Shown: positions 44,845 to 56,018 of the stretch, piece by piece
Position numbering within the stretch: the stretch's first letter is position 1
How the letters are laid out: every line of letters starts with the position of its first letter
Origin: Carex sylvatica
Lineage: Eukaryota > Streptophyta > Magnoliopsida > Poales > Cyperaceae
Direction: 5' to 3'
Length of the DNA: 64,000 bases
NCBI GenBank assembly: GCA_964058845.1
Contig: CAXKVR010000099.1
Span: 62,001-126,000, forward strand
Program-made: the position numbers and the translations under genes
Notes under the pieces: model-generated
Databases searched by the model: none
Seen by the model: the letters and a program-made list of their open reading frames with translations, nothing else
What the model was told of the DNA's origin: nothing

Positions 44845-45550
44845 TTTAGGATTTATTGGAATTTAGTTTAGTTTGTGTTTGGAGATTATGTTATTCAGTT
44901 TGTTTGTAATTTAGATTAGTTTGAATTGTTAAGTTAGAGGTTTGTATGAATTGTTTGGGCTCAGAAGCACTCCTTCAGCAGTTCGGGCAATTTTTGAGAG
45001 ATGATATCTCACGATCTGTTTTGAGATTTTGTATGAAACTTCACAGTCTTGTTCTACGATGTTAAGACTGTATGTCAGTCAATTTTTATAATTTTTAAAG
45101 ATGTCTTGCTATGTCAACCAGAGGTGCAAAATTGGGCTCAGAAGCGTTTCTTCAGCAGTTTGGGCAATTTTTGAGAGATGATATCTCACGATCTGTTTTG
45201 AGATTTTATATGAAACTTCACAGTCTTGTTCTACGATATTAAGACTGCATGTCGGTCAATTTTTATAATTTGTGAAGATGTCCTGCTATCTTAACCAGAG
45301 GTGCAAAATTGGGCTCAGAAGAACTCCTTCAGCAGTTTCGGACAATTTTTGAGAGATGTATCTCACGATCTGTTTTAACCAGAGATACAAAGTTACGCTC
45401 AAAAACACTCTAACTTAACAATTCATACAAACCTCTAACTTAACAATTCATACAAACCTCTAACTTAACAATTCAAACTAATCTAAATTCCAAATAAACT
45501 GAATAACATAATCTCCAAACACAAACTAAACTAAATTTCGGTTCAGTTTG
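44845..45550. repeat. 177-bp tandem repeats within an inverted duplication
   Basis: GGGCTCAGAAGC..GATATCTCACGATCTGTTTTG starts at 44957, 45134 and 45311, exactly 177 bp apart. The flanking block 44860-44950 (TTTAGTTTAGTTTGTGTTTG) recurs inverted at 45420-45535, so the region can fold back. Confidence 0.85.
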
Positions 45551-45959
45551 TATAGAATATTTACGGTATAAAATCTCAAAACAGATCGTGAGATATTGGC
45601 TCTCAAAAATTACCAAAACAGGTTATTTCTAGCCAAAACAGAGGTCAAAACAGAGGGAGAAAGCTTGTCGTATTGTTGTTCTTAATTTTATTCTATTGTT
45701 TAACGTTGCGAATTTAACAAGTGATTTTTTTTTTGTTATTTTTTATTTTTGGTTGTTATTATATATTTTTTTGTGTAAGGTGTTTTTATTGTATAAATAC
45801 TACCATAAAACGATAAAAATATATAACATAGCTCAACCCCAAGCATAATAAAATATAACAAAACTAAAATACACTACAACAAAAAAATATAAAACTAAAC
45901 TCAAACATAATAAAACACAACATAGCTAAACTGAACTAAAACTATAAAAAAATTCTCTA

Positions 45960-48798
45960 TCAGCGCCAATCCGAAGGGGTAAATTGGTGAGCTGCTTGAC
46001 CTCTATTTTCTCTACTAAAATTCCGTTCATGCCAGTCATCCCACTCTAGTTCTCCGTCCGGCGCTTTGCGAGCTGGTGTAACCTCTTCCTCAGGCTCGGC
46101 TTCTATGCTCATCGTGAGTGCTCTATTCCATGGATCCTCGGGAATAGGGACCGCATGAGTAGCTGGCGGTGGCAGAGGGGTACGAAATAAGGAATCCGCA
46201 AGCTGGAACGCATAGTCAGACTGAGTCCCACTACCAGAGGCCTCCCAATCGTGAGCCCTCGCTGGATACGGCTGACGCGGAGAGGCGGCTGTATCCCACT
46301 GATCATCTCCAACTAGATTTGCAAGGCTTAAACTCAAGCTGTCATCCTGCATATGGTGGATCTCCGGAGACTCATGCTGGTCATGTGGCTCAGGCGGTGG
46401 CGGCATGTAGGCAGGACCCTGCAAGGATACCAATAAATTAGTAAACTTTAACTATCTTGGCTTAAAATAAAAGAAGAAATTTACTGAAGTACGAAATTTT
46501 ATCTTGATCTAAAATAAAATAAAGATTTACATACTAGGGAAAGAACTGGTCGTCCATGGGCGTCAAGATAGCCATGCCAACTGGACATACCATATACCCA
46601 ACGATGGTAGTCCCACTCTGACTGCTCGTGGGGTGGCGATGTCATCTGAGAAGCCATAACAGGTGGCGCGTCGGGCTCGTCCTTTTGCACTTTGCGCCAA
46701 TCAATTTCCTCTCCAGCGTCTCGTAGCACGGTGACTAGCTTAGCGGACTAGCCGTGGTCATCAATGCATGGGGCAACCAAGTTCAACACATAATCCCCAA
46801 ATGCTCTATATCTGCGTTTTTCAAGACAAACGATTGCATGTCCGACACTTTTAATCGATAGTAGCAACTAAAAAAACAAACAAACTTAGATAAAAAAAAG
46901 TTATGAAAAAAGTTAGATTAGATAAAAAAATGTGTTATTCTAGATGCTTTACCTGGCGAGCACCTTTTCGGCCAGTGGGGGTATAACCATCATCGTCGAA
47001 GATCATGGAGCGAAGAAAATTGCCATAATCTCCCTCTATATACACTGATGCCATGCAAACCCGCTGGTACCAAGCCTGATATCTCAATAAGGGATCTCCC
47101 TAGAACTGCATCCCATCAGCCTCCGGCATCTACCACAAGTTGGCACTCATATTCGCTGCCCTGTTGTAGTGCTCCGAGTGATACTCACTCCAATCTCTAT
47201 TGTGGTTATTAATATGGCATATCTTATAATTAATATATTAGTTGCAATTTAAACCCAAGAACCAATATTAAGTACAAAAATGCTAAAGAGAACATAACTT
47301 ACCCGTATAGAGAAATGATCACCGATCTCGGGACATCTGGATCTGTGGGGATGAGTGCAGGATATCAAAACTGACGGGACACCCGGTCTGGATAGTGATG
47401 CTCCACTATCCAGAAGCACACCAGCGGACCCCTGTAGAGCCACATCTCATGATCATCTGCTATAATCTGCGGCAGTCTCCCCTCAGTGTATAACTCATGA
47501 TACGGATCCCATATCACTTGCGTCTCACCCAAACTCTGAATCTGAGTTCGGACCACTCTGATACCTACTGACTTTCCGTGAGGGTTGTCCTTATAGAAGT
47601 GATGTCCGTACCATTTCATGCCAAATGCCGAACAGTTTCCATTATCAGGCTCTCCCCATGGATCCTCGTTCGGCTCAGGTACCTCCACCAGTAGCCGTGA
47701 CCATGACCAATACTGCAGTAGAAGTATCGGCCCATAGATTTGCTTACTTTTCAACTATAATTTGAAGAATATTAGCCGTCAGGGACAAGTTGAATAATTA
47801 AAATAAGACAACAAGTGCATGACAAGTTAAATAATTAAAATAAGACAAAAAGAGCATACTGACCTTGCAACAGTGGCACAAGTTAGAGCAAAGATGTGCT
47901 AGGACCGCCCCACCCAAGTTGTACCTGCTCGACGGCTGAAGGTCTCGCAGCAGCTCTTGATACATCATCGGGATGGTATCACCGCTCGAATCAGCAAACA
48001 TGACAGAACAAAATAGGTCCATCACGAAGCCCCGTGTGTATCTGTAATATCAAAATTACAAAACAACTCATTTTCGGCATCAAATATAGTAAAAATAATA
48101 CGAATATTTTGTATGAGTACCTCTCAATCTCGAGCTCAGTGGAATTACTACCCAGACCTCTCCTAAACATAGCTCGCAACTTTGTCTTGTCCAGACAGTA
48201 CTTGGACCTCCCCCCATTGCAGCGTATATCTGGCTCAACTCCCAACAACTCTTCGAACATGTAATTAATCCTGTTGTCATCGGTGGGGTCAGATATGCCA
48301 CCAACGGGCACACCCTGGATAGGCAAACCCCACAGGGCACTGACGTCCTGGAGAGTCACTGTCATCTCTCCGAAAGGTAAGTGAAATGTGTGCGTCTCAG
48401 GGCGCCATCGCTCCACTAGTCCTGCAATGAGGGATGCATTAATGACCTTACTCTCTGACTCCAGAATATCGACCAAATGTTGCAACCCCAAATTTTGCAG
48501 ATACGGCTCCATGAGCGAGTAGTACTGCATGTCGTAATGCCGACTCCTGACAGTAATAATTGTCTCACTTTGCGTTGAAAAAAGTAAACAATATGAAAAC
48601 CTAAAAATACAAAAACTCAACAAAATTTAAACTTAAAAAACAAAAAAAGTAATAAAGTACCTCTTTAGATGCCAGTAAGACTCGATGCTCATTGCGAGGC
48701 ATCCATAATAAAGGACTGAAATGGTCCTTGCTATTACTGGGAATAGGCTCATCAACCGGGTCGGCTGTGGGTGGTCTCCTAGGCCGTCCTCTAGCCAT
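45960..48798 (-). pseudogene. Plant mobile domain (MAIN/MAIL-like) protein gene, damaged
   Basis: Seven minus-strand exons can be placed by GT..AG borders: 48661-48798, about 48121-48567, 47864-48041, 47303-47754, 46953-47196, 46535-46867 and 45960-46418. The product starts MARGRPRRPP. Exon 2 has the PMD core (LxxAxxxRWRPETHTFHLPFGE, then MTVTLQDVSALWGLP). Exons 3-6 continue the helical PMD, and exon 7 is a Pro/Glu-rich tail ending PSDWR. PMD proteins act in meristem and genome stability, and related copies travel in transposons. Damage: a TGA after RQF in exon 4; TAG twice in exon 5 (47100-47135) and once in exon 6 (near 46745), each where Trp or Gly fits; and exon 1 (phase 0) does not join exon 2 in frame. 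Probably non-functional. Confidence 0.85.
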
Positions 48799-48799
48799 C

Positions 48800-50220
48800 C
48801 TAATTGCAATAAAAATATGCTAAAACAAATAAAAATATACTCAAATATGCTAAAATTCGCTAATTGCACTAAAAATATTTATGAACAAGCGTAAAAATAA
48901 AAGTTTAATTAGCTTCTGTTTCAGCATCGACAATTTTTTTTCTTTAAGCATTATTGACTCAACATTATTTTTAATTAAATAATAGGAATATAAACTTTTA
49001 GGGTACGTTTGGATCGAGCAAGAATTAGTGCAGAAATAGTGATTTTTGAGTTAGTGGTTGAGAATAGTGCTGACCCGAATGATTCGAGAATAGCACTAAC
49101 TTTAGACTATTCGAGTTAGTAAAAATGTCGTTTGGATTGTATGTTTGGAATAGCGATCGAGAAAATAAATAAAATAGTAATTAACATAATCTAATATTTA
49201 AACTTATATTATATTATATTTAAAATAATATTTTTTAATACTAATCTATTTAAATATAATATTATATTTATTTATGCTAATTTAATATTTTATTTAATAA
49301 TAATTTAATATTTGACCTAAAATTATATTACATTTAACATTTAAATTAATATTATATTATATTTAATCTAATATTTTATTTAATAATAAACTAAAATTTA
49401 AAGTAATATTATATTACATTTAATATTTAATTTAATATTATATTAAATTAATATTTAAAGTAATATGATATTTTATATTTTATTTAATACTAATCTACAT
49501 TTTAAAATAATATTATATTTAATTTAATATTTAAACTAATAGTTTATTTAAAACTAATCTAAGAAAATTACCGTAAACCAAGATTAGCTCTATTCTTGGT
49601 AGATCCAAATGCAACCTTATAATATGCTTAAAAAAATTAACACTTCATCTAAAAAATATACATAAAAGGTAAATTGGTCTTGTGCATAATAAAAAAATTG
49701 CATTTTTTGTTTGCATCATATGTACACTTAAATTGACATAAAATAACCTTCAATTTTTTTTTATCATAAGATCAATTGATACCCGACCCAACATGCAATA
49801 TAACCACATTCGATCTAACAAATTCAAGCACAATTACAATTCAACCAATTCAAATCTATCACCAATTCTAATAAATTCAACCAATTCAACTAATTCTAAC
49901 AAATTCAATCACAATTACAATTCAACAAATTCAATAATTCACAATTCAATCTATCACCAAATTGAACTAATCGAATTAAACAACTAATTGAATTTAACCA
50001 TATCACCAAATTCACAATTAAACCCTAACCCTAACCCTAACCCTAAATTGAACTAATCACATTCAAAATCCTAACCAATAACCAATAACTCTAATTGAAT
50101 TTAATCACAACATAAATTATTTTTTAATCGAATTTTAACCCTAAATCCTAATCCAAAACCCTAATCGAATTTTAATCGCATTCAAAACTTACCCAAAATT
50201 TTCAGTCGAGAATACGGCGG
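48800..50220. other. AT-rich upstream region of the PMD gene
   Basis: Holds long runs of ATATTA-type sequence (49180-49560) and AATTCAAxC repeats (49790-49980). A purine-rich (minus: pyrimidine-rich) stretch at 50226-50450 lies nearer the right TIR and may be transcribed leader. No gene. Confidence 0.5.
50020..50046. repeat. Short CCCTAA (TTAGGG-type) telomere-like repeat
   Basis: Four uninterrupted CCCTAA hexamers. This is the six-base, not the seven-base CCCTAAA, form. Single CCCTAA or CCCTAAT motifs follow to 50165. Confidence 0.8.
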
Positions 50221-50683
50221 AGTCAGTGAGGAGCACGAGCAAGGAAGAGGGAGAGGGAGGAGAGGCAGTGGGAGGGTGTCGGCGAGGGAGGAAGAGTGGC
50301 AGTGCAGCGGAGGAGTGGCAGCGGAAGAGTGGCGGCGAGGGAGAGGAAGAACCGGCTGTGAAGGGGCGGAGGGCGGGAGCTCTTCTTTTTCCTTTTTTTT
50401 TTTTCTGGCGGAGAGGCGAAATAGAGAGGGAGAAGAAGAGGGCTGGCAGTGCGGAACCTATTTAAAAGCTCAAACCGTATATATTATTTATGGTTTGAAA
50501 TTAAATTCCAAACCGTACAGAATATTTACGGTTTGGACATTTTTTAAAATTTTTTCAGACTCCGATTATTCTTAATAATTTGTTTTATTTTTTGAATATT
50601 TTTAAAAATGGCGGAATACATTTTGTCGTCTCGATTCCCGCTTACCCCGCTAACAATGGAGGGAAGAGGGAAGCTGCCACGTA

Positions 50684-53600
50684 GTACATGTTCGGTGCTA
50701 TCTCCTTAGGCCTCCTTTAACCTTAATCTCTCTTAATCCAACCGAACAGAGTTTCCTTAGAGTGGATTAAAGAGCTTCCTTAGCTGAAATTGTTAAGTCG
50801 AGCCGGACCCCTCCTTAACAAATGGGTCTCCTTTAGAGCTCCTTAGGCACTGTTTACGGACATTAATATCCCTGAAAAGGCATGCTTTTAAGGAGCTCCT
50901 TTATATTTTATCATATTTTATTTGCTTCTTCTCCTCACTCTAGCGTGCTTCACTAGACAGGAGAAAAAAAAATCCCCGTTTAGTTTCGGCCTTGGTGGCT
51001 GGATCTCCGGCGATCAAAACTTGAATCTGACACCACAATCGGTTTCTCGTTGAGACGACCTTTCTATAGACACCCGCTCAAAAGTATTTCTCCTCCGCCA
51101 CCCCCTCTCCCCTCCCCGCCCTTCTTTACGGCGACCTCAATTTGATACATTTTTTACCTTTTTTGCTTCTTCTTTTGTCGCTAATTGAACTAAATACATC
51201 ACTGGATTGTCAACCCAATCTTTTGTTTTGTTGATTCTCGAACTTGTGTTGCTCTAATTTGCATATAGATGATGTACAGATGTTATCTGTTAACATATAA
51301 CATAGAACCTATGGAAGCGTCCTTTGCATTTTGCACCTTGAAGTAGCAAATAATTTTTGTTTGTGATCGATTTTAAAGGTTTTGACACCTTTCGTTTGAA
51401 TTCTATAAATAATTGAGATTGGAGCTTTTCAGAGAATCTAAAATTAATTGTGTATATGTATGTACTTAATTAAGGCAAATATTAATGTGTATATATGTAT
51501 TAATGTATGTACTTAGACGTTATATTTTTTGCTTTTTATTAATTGTAGGAACTTTGAAAGGCAACACACAAAATGAAATCTTTGTATTTTCGGCATTGAT
51601 TCCCATTGGTTGAGCTGTAAAATACAAACTCAAATCAGGTACAACTTCTTAACTTCCATTCTTTTTTTAGCTTACTGTAGACTGATCACAAGTAAAATTT
51701 TAAAAAGGTAGTTTAGATCAAAATGAAACTCCACAATCCATCCTAATTTGTAATTGTTCAATTTAATTTAAGTATCTTTATGGAGAGTAACTGTGCCAGG
51801 GTTAATTAGATTACTGGTTTGTAATTGTTCAATTTTATTCACTTGAAGGTGTAATTAGATTACTGGTTTGGTATCCCCATCTTGTAGCACATGTTAAAGC
51901 TCTTTTTTCATTTATTTTTATTGCAGTATGGATGACTTTAGATTCAATGAACTAATGAACGCTTTAGATGATGACGACGAATCATGGGTTTTCATGAATA
52001 ATATACTCCCTAATACTACTCATATGCATTCAGCATCATCTTCCACACAAGAACAAGATGAAAGGCCAATGTCAGGTGTTGATTATATAAATGACCTATT
52101 AAATAAAAGGCCAGCGGTACCCTATGATTATCTGAGAATGAACAAAACCAAATTCCTTGCCCTTTGTGAAGTGATATTGGCTAAAGGCATTGTCAAAACT
52201 GATCAAGTGACAATAGAAGAACAAGTCGGTATGTTCTTACACATAGTGGGGCATGCCTCAAATATGAGAAGTGTAAGTTATAATTTCCAACGTTCTCTCG
52301 ATACGGTTCATCGAACATTTAATGATGTTCTATGGAGTATAATTGAAATGAGGAATCATTACATCAACATGCCTGGGGCAGATGCAACTAGACATGCTTC
52401 TGTTAGGGAAGGCACAAGTTTCTTTTCATTTAAGGTATGTCCTTTAAGGCGGTTTTCTGTTTTCTTGTTAATTTTGGATAAGTGTATTCTTGTATGACAT
52501 ATAGTATAATTTTCAATGCAGGGTGCTTTAGGTGCCATTGATGGCACTCATATACCTGCTTTTGTAAGGAAAAAGAAGACGAAACGTTGAAAGTATATTT
52601 ACAGAAAGAATTTTGTATCTCAGAAAGTCATGGCTGCTGTTGATTTTGACATGAATTTTGTTTATGTGTCAGCTGGTTAGGAGGGGTCTGTTGCAGATAT
52701 GAAGATTTTGCGAGCAGCATTAGATGACGGTGGTTTCATTGTTCCACAAGGAAGGTACTACCTTGCTGATTCAGGTTATGCCAACACTGGTAGTTTTCTT
52801 TGTCCGTATCGTGGTCACATTTATCATTTAGCACAATTTCAATAAACAGCTACACAAAATCGATACCAAACCCCGGAGGATCTATTTAATCATTGTCATG
52901 CACAGCTCGTAATGTTGTTGAGAGGACATTTGGAGTTTTGAAAATGCGTTTCAAGATTTTGAGAATTATGCACCGCTATAAGTATAGAAAACAATGTCTA
53001 ATTGTTTTAGCATGTTGCGTGTTGCATAATTTTATCAAGCGTCAAAATGAGATTGAAACCGAAAGTGATATTTTTTTGGATGAGAAACAAGAGGTCAAAA
53101 TTGATGGAGAAGATGATGAAGATGTCGAACAATCTGGAGTAATTACGGGACTCAACGAAACACAACTTGGAGACATGCTTCGAACAGGTATTAGGAACGC
53201 ATTGTGGGAGAATATGCAAAACTGCAATAGAAACCGTCAAAGGCGTAGAAATTAAGCTCTGCTAATTTAATTTTTCTTTAATTAGCATTCAGTCATATAT
53301 GAACCATCTTTTATATTAATGTGTTGTATGAACTATATATGTTTTGAGAAGAATTTGCTTGATTTTGTATTAATATATGGGACAAGGTTTAAATGGTAAA
53401 AAAAAGGCAGTTGCTTGTCAGGTTATTAATTTCAAGAAGGATTTGCTTCATTTTATAATTTGGATGAAATTTGTAGCTATTATATTATTCTCTGTTATGT
53501 AAATTGAAATATGTTATTATTTTCTGAGAAAGTTTTTCTTCATTTTGTATTTTAGATGTATTAATAATAATAATATAATTAAGTTGAAATCTGTTATTGT

Positions 53601-53847
53601 ATATTGTTATATAGATAAGTATTTAAATCTGAACTAATGCACTATTTCTTACTTACACAAGTCGTTTGTTCTATATGAGCTCATTAGTAAGGGCATATTG
53701 GTCTTTTACTCTTATCCCATAATAGAATAGATTTTTTTCAATTTAATGAGTTTCTTTAATCTTAGTTTCTACTCACGGAACATTAGCTCCTTAGGTGAGC
53801 TTAAAATTTTAATTTTTCATGCTTAAGTAAGGGTGCCGAACATGGCC
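50684..53847 (+). mobile_element. PIF/Harbinger transposon
   Basis: The left end GTACATGTTCGGTGC and the inverted right end GGCCATGTTCGGCAC are imperfect TIRs. GTA lies next to each (50681-50683 and 53848-53850) as a possible 3-bp duplication, although the superfamily prefers TTA/TAA. It encloses a DDE_Tnp_4 transposase pseudogene. No Myb-like partner gene lies inside. Confidence 0.7.
51928..53255 (+). pseudogene. PIF/Harbinger transposase (HARBI1/ALP1-like), inactivated
   Basis: Exon 1 (51928-52434) gives 169 residues with the family's N-terminal helical region (FLALCEVI, EEQVGMFLHIVGH, FQRSLDTVHRTFNDVL). After an intron, exon 2 begins at 52522 with GAIDGTHIPA, holding the first catalytic Asp. 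The second Asp is in YYLADSGYAN and the Glu in NVVERTFGVLK. Known role: the nuclease that cuts and pastes the element together with a Myb-like partner. Damage: Trp-like codons changed to stops in two places (near 52588 and 52678), another stop near 52843, and a 1-bp deletion near 52909 before the Glu motif. The last open part, 52893-53255, has an acidic tail ending in RNRQRRRN. Family length is about 350-450 residues. Confidence 0.88.
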
Positions 53848-54046
53848 GTAGGGTTCAACTGATGTCTGATCATAATGAGCGAGCAACTGAGGTTGAGGGG
53901 GATTCATGGGGTCATGGTGTTAATTCCCTCCGATTTGAAGACCGTCGACGAGTTCTTTTAGGACACTTGTGGCCGATTCGGCCTCAGTTGCACTTCTAGT
54001 TGTGGCTCTATTCTCAAGGTTAGTTTATCTTAATATTGATGTACCT

Positions 54047-55345
54047 GTTCGGCAGGATGGATTTAGCCTCCTTTGTCTTCCTTAAGGCCTTAAGCAGGCC
54101 GAACAGGTGAAGCTTAGATGGGCTTAAGGCTTTCAGCTTTAGATTCCTTAGAACAGAAAATTAAGCTGGCTTTCCTCTTTCCTTAAAAAATTTACTTTTT
54201 CAGTGCCTCCTTAGCGCTCAAAAAAGCTCTTTTCTTACTATATTACCACCAGCTTAAAGCCTCTCTTCATTTATTTATATTTTCTGTCACCTCTCTCCCA
54301 CTCCAACCAACACACTTTCCTAGAGGCGCGAAAACGAAAATTCATCTCCTTGCGACCTCTGCTACAAGTTCGTCGGCGACGAACCCATTAATTCGATGTC
54401 ATAGAGAGCTTCACTTTAAGATGCTCTATCTATCAAGATCTAATTTGACAGGTTTCGTCACTGTATTTTGCTTAAAATTCTCTTGTGTTGATTTCTCATA
54501 CCGCATTAGTTCATCACTCGTACAAGTTGTAAATTGAAATTTTTCTTACGGCGCTGGAGCAAGATTAATTTGCTGAATTTCTGGTTAGGTGCTCTCTATT
54601 ACGCCGGAGCAATATCTTTTTGCTATATTTCATTTTCCTCGGTTGCATTTGCTCTTGGTTAAAATAGTAAAAAATTAAAGTGTGTTTCTACATGTTGAAA
54701 TCCATCAAGCAAATTGTGAGATGGATCTTTTTATTTAAATATTTTTTCCATTGTTAATAGTCTGAATTGATTTATACCATTTCACTGGTAAGCAAGTTTT
54801 AATAACCATCAATTTACAGGTAATCAAGTTATTTCACCAAATTGAGCTTATTTTTAATTTTGTTAAAGTAAAAGTTCCATAATACCCAAAATTAATGTAT
54901 ATGAGGCAAATTAGGTCAAGGGTTAATTAGAAAGTTGTAGAAAATTTGGAGCTAATGATGCCAATTTTTTTGCTGTTACTTCATATAACAACACACGCAA
55001 AGCCATCATTCATTATCTATGCATGCAAAAATAATACCAATTCAGATTTCTTATTTGTTGTAGGTCAATTATGGATAGACTTGTTGAAAAAACTTGTGCA
55101 ATTAGTGGAAACAAGGGTAAGGGCGAGCTAAAAAGAAGGGTGGAAACACTAAGAGTAGGGAGAGAACCAAATTGGTCTGATCGGGAGATCAACATGTTTT
55201 TGGATTTACTAGACGAGGTTCAAAGTAGAAGACAAGATCCAAATAGTGATGGTGGATACAACGATCAAGAATGGAGTTACGTGTACAACGAGTTCACTAA
55301 GAATAACACTCAAAAGCGTGCTTTACCGAGTTTGAAGGACCACCA
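54047..55345 (+). mobile_element. Relic of a second Harbinger-type element
   Basis: CCTGTTCGGCAGG at 54048 resembles the TIR of the preceding element, and an inverted GCCGAACAGG follows at 54098. It holds a Myb/SANT-like ORF but no transposase, and the right end is not found. GCTTAAGGC and TCCTTA phrases parallel those at 50700-50900. Confidence 0.45.
55071..55345 (+). pseudogene. Myb/SANT-like DNA-binding protein fragment (Harbinger partner type)
   Basis: From the ATG at 55071 the frame encodes a basic N-terminus, then NWSDREINMFLDLLDEVQS and EWSYVYNEFTKN, the Myb/SANT-like (Myb_DNA-bind_3) pattern W..(D/E)E....DL. In PIF/Harbinger elements this second protein binds DNA and helps the transposase. 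Homology stops near 55335, where a palindromic insertion begins, and the remaining frame to 55430 is unrelated. So only about 85-90 residues remain of a normal 200-400. Confidence 0.65.
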
Positions 55346-55369
55346 CATTCTCTCTCTATCAGGTTTTTA

Positions 55370-55625
55370 TACCAAAAAGTGTAGATCTGTGATCTCTCGA
55401 TCACTTCAGAGTAGGTCCGATGCCCATTAGACCTACTTTGGTTCGATGGGTGATCTGGCCATTCAATTGCATCAAGAATCGTGTGCTCCGTATTAAAATC
55501 CGTATGAGTTTTTATCAATTTCTGTGGGCACAGATTTAATGCTAATCGTATGGTGATAGAGCTAATTGAACATAAAAGTAGGTCCAATGCCCATCGGACC
55601 TACTCCTATCTCGTGATCGATAACA
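55370..55625. mobile_element. Small palindromic element with AGTAGGTCC hairpins
   Basis: CGATCAC..AGTAGGTCCGATGCCCAT at 55398-55424 is inverted at about 55578-55620. Each end itself is a hairpin (AGTAGGTCC..GGACCTACT). Probably a MITE that broke the Myb-like ORF. Confidence 0.6.
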
Positions 55626-56018
55626 TGGCTGATCAAGATTTCCTATTGTCTGCAAATTTAACAGGAGCTAATTTATTTCTGCAATTTTGCTTTACGCCCC
55701 CTTAGTTTTTTTCTTAATTATGTAAAACCCTTAATGTAGGAGTAGTACGTACGTAACAATTTGTTATAAATTTTGGATTCATAAGTCTGAAACAACAAAA
55801 TTTCTAAACAAATACTTTATGTACAGACCAAACAAAATCTAAATTATGCTTGTAATAATTTCAAGATTGAAGGAAACAAATTTCATGTATACCAATTACA
55901 ATATCATTTCGTGTTCTCTTTACAAAAAAGTTAACAGTCCGAACACAAAAAAAAACAAAATTCCTATACGGTTAATATTCCCAAACAAAAACAGAGACTA
56001 GAGCAACATGTTGTTGTT

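Larger units (their letters stand above)
44670..50614 (-). mobile_element. Mutator-like element carrying a plant-mobile-domain gene
   Basis: TIRs of about 150 bp (44670-44815 and 50480-50614) start TCGACATTTTTAAAAATAT and CCGCCATTTTTAAAAATAT. The 9-bp duplication AATACATTT (44661-44669 and 50615-50623) is perfect. Between them lies a minus-strand PMD gene and no mudrA-type transposase. PMD proteins are known to be carried by Mutator and Ty3 elements in plants. The left side (44845-45550) has three 177-bp tandem repeats set inside an inverted duplication. Confidence 0.92.

Noticed and set aside
46169..46441. 90-residue plus-strand ORF
   Set aside because: Antisense shadow of exon 7 of the PMD gene.
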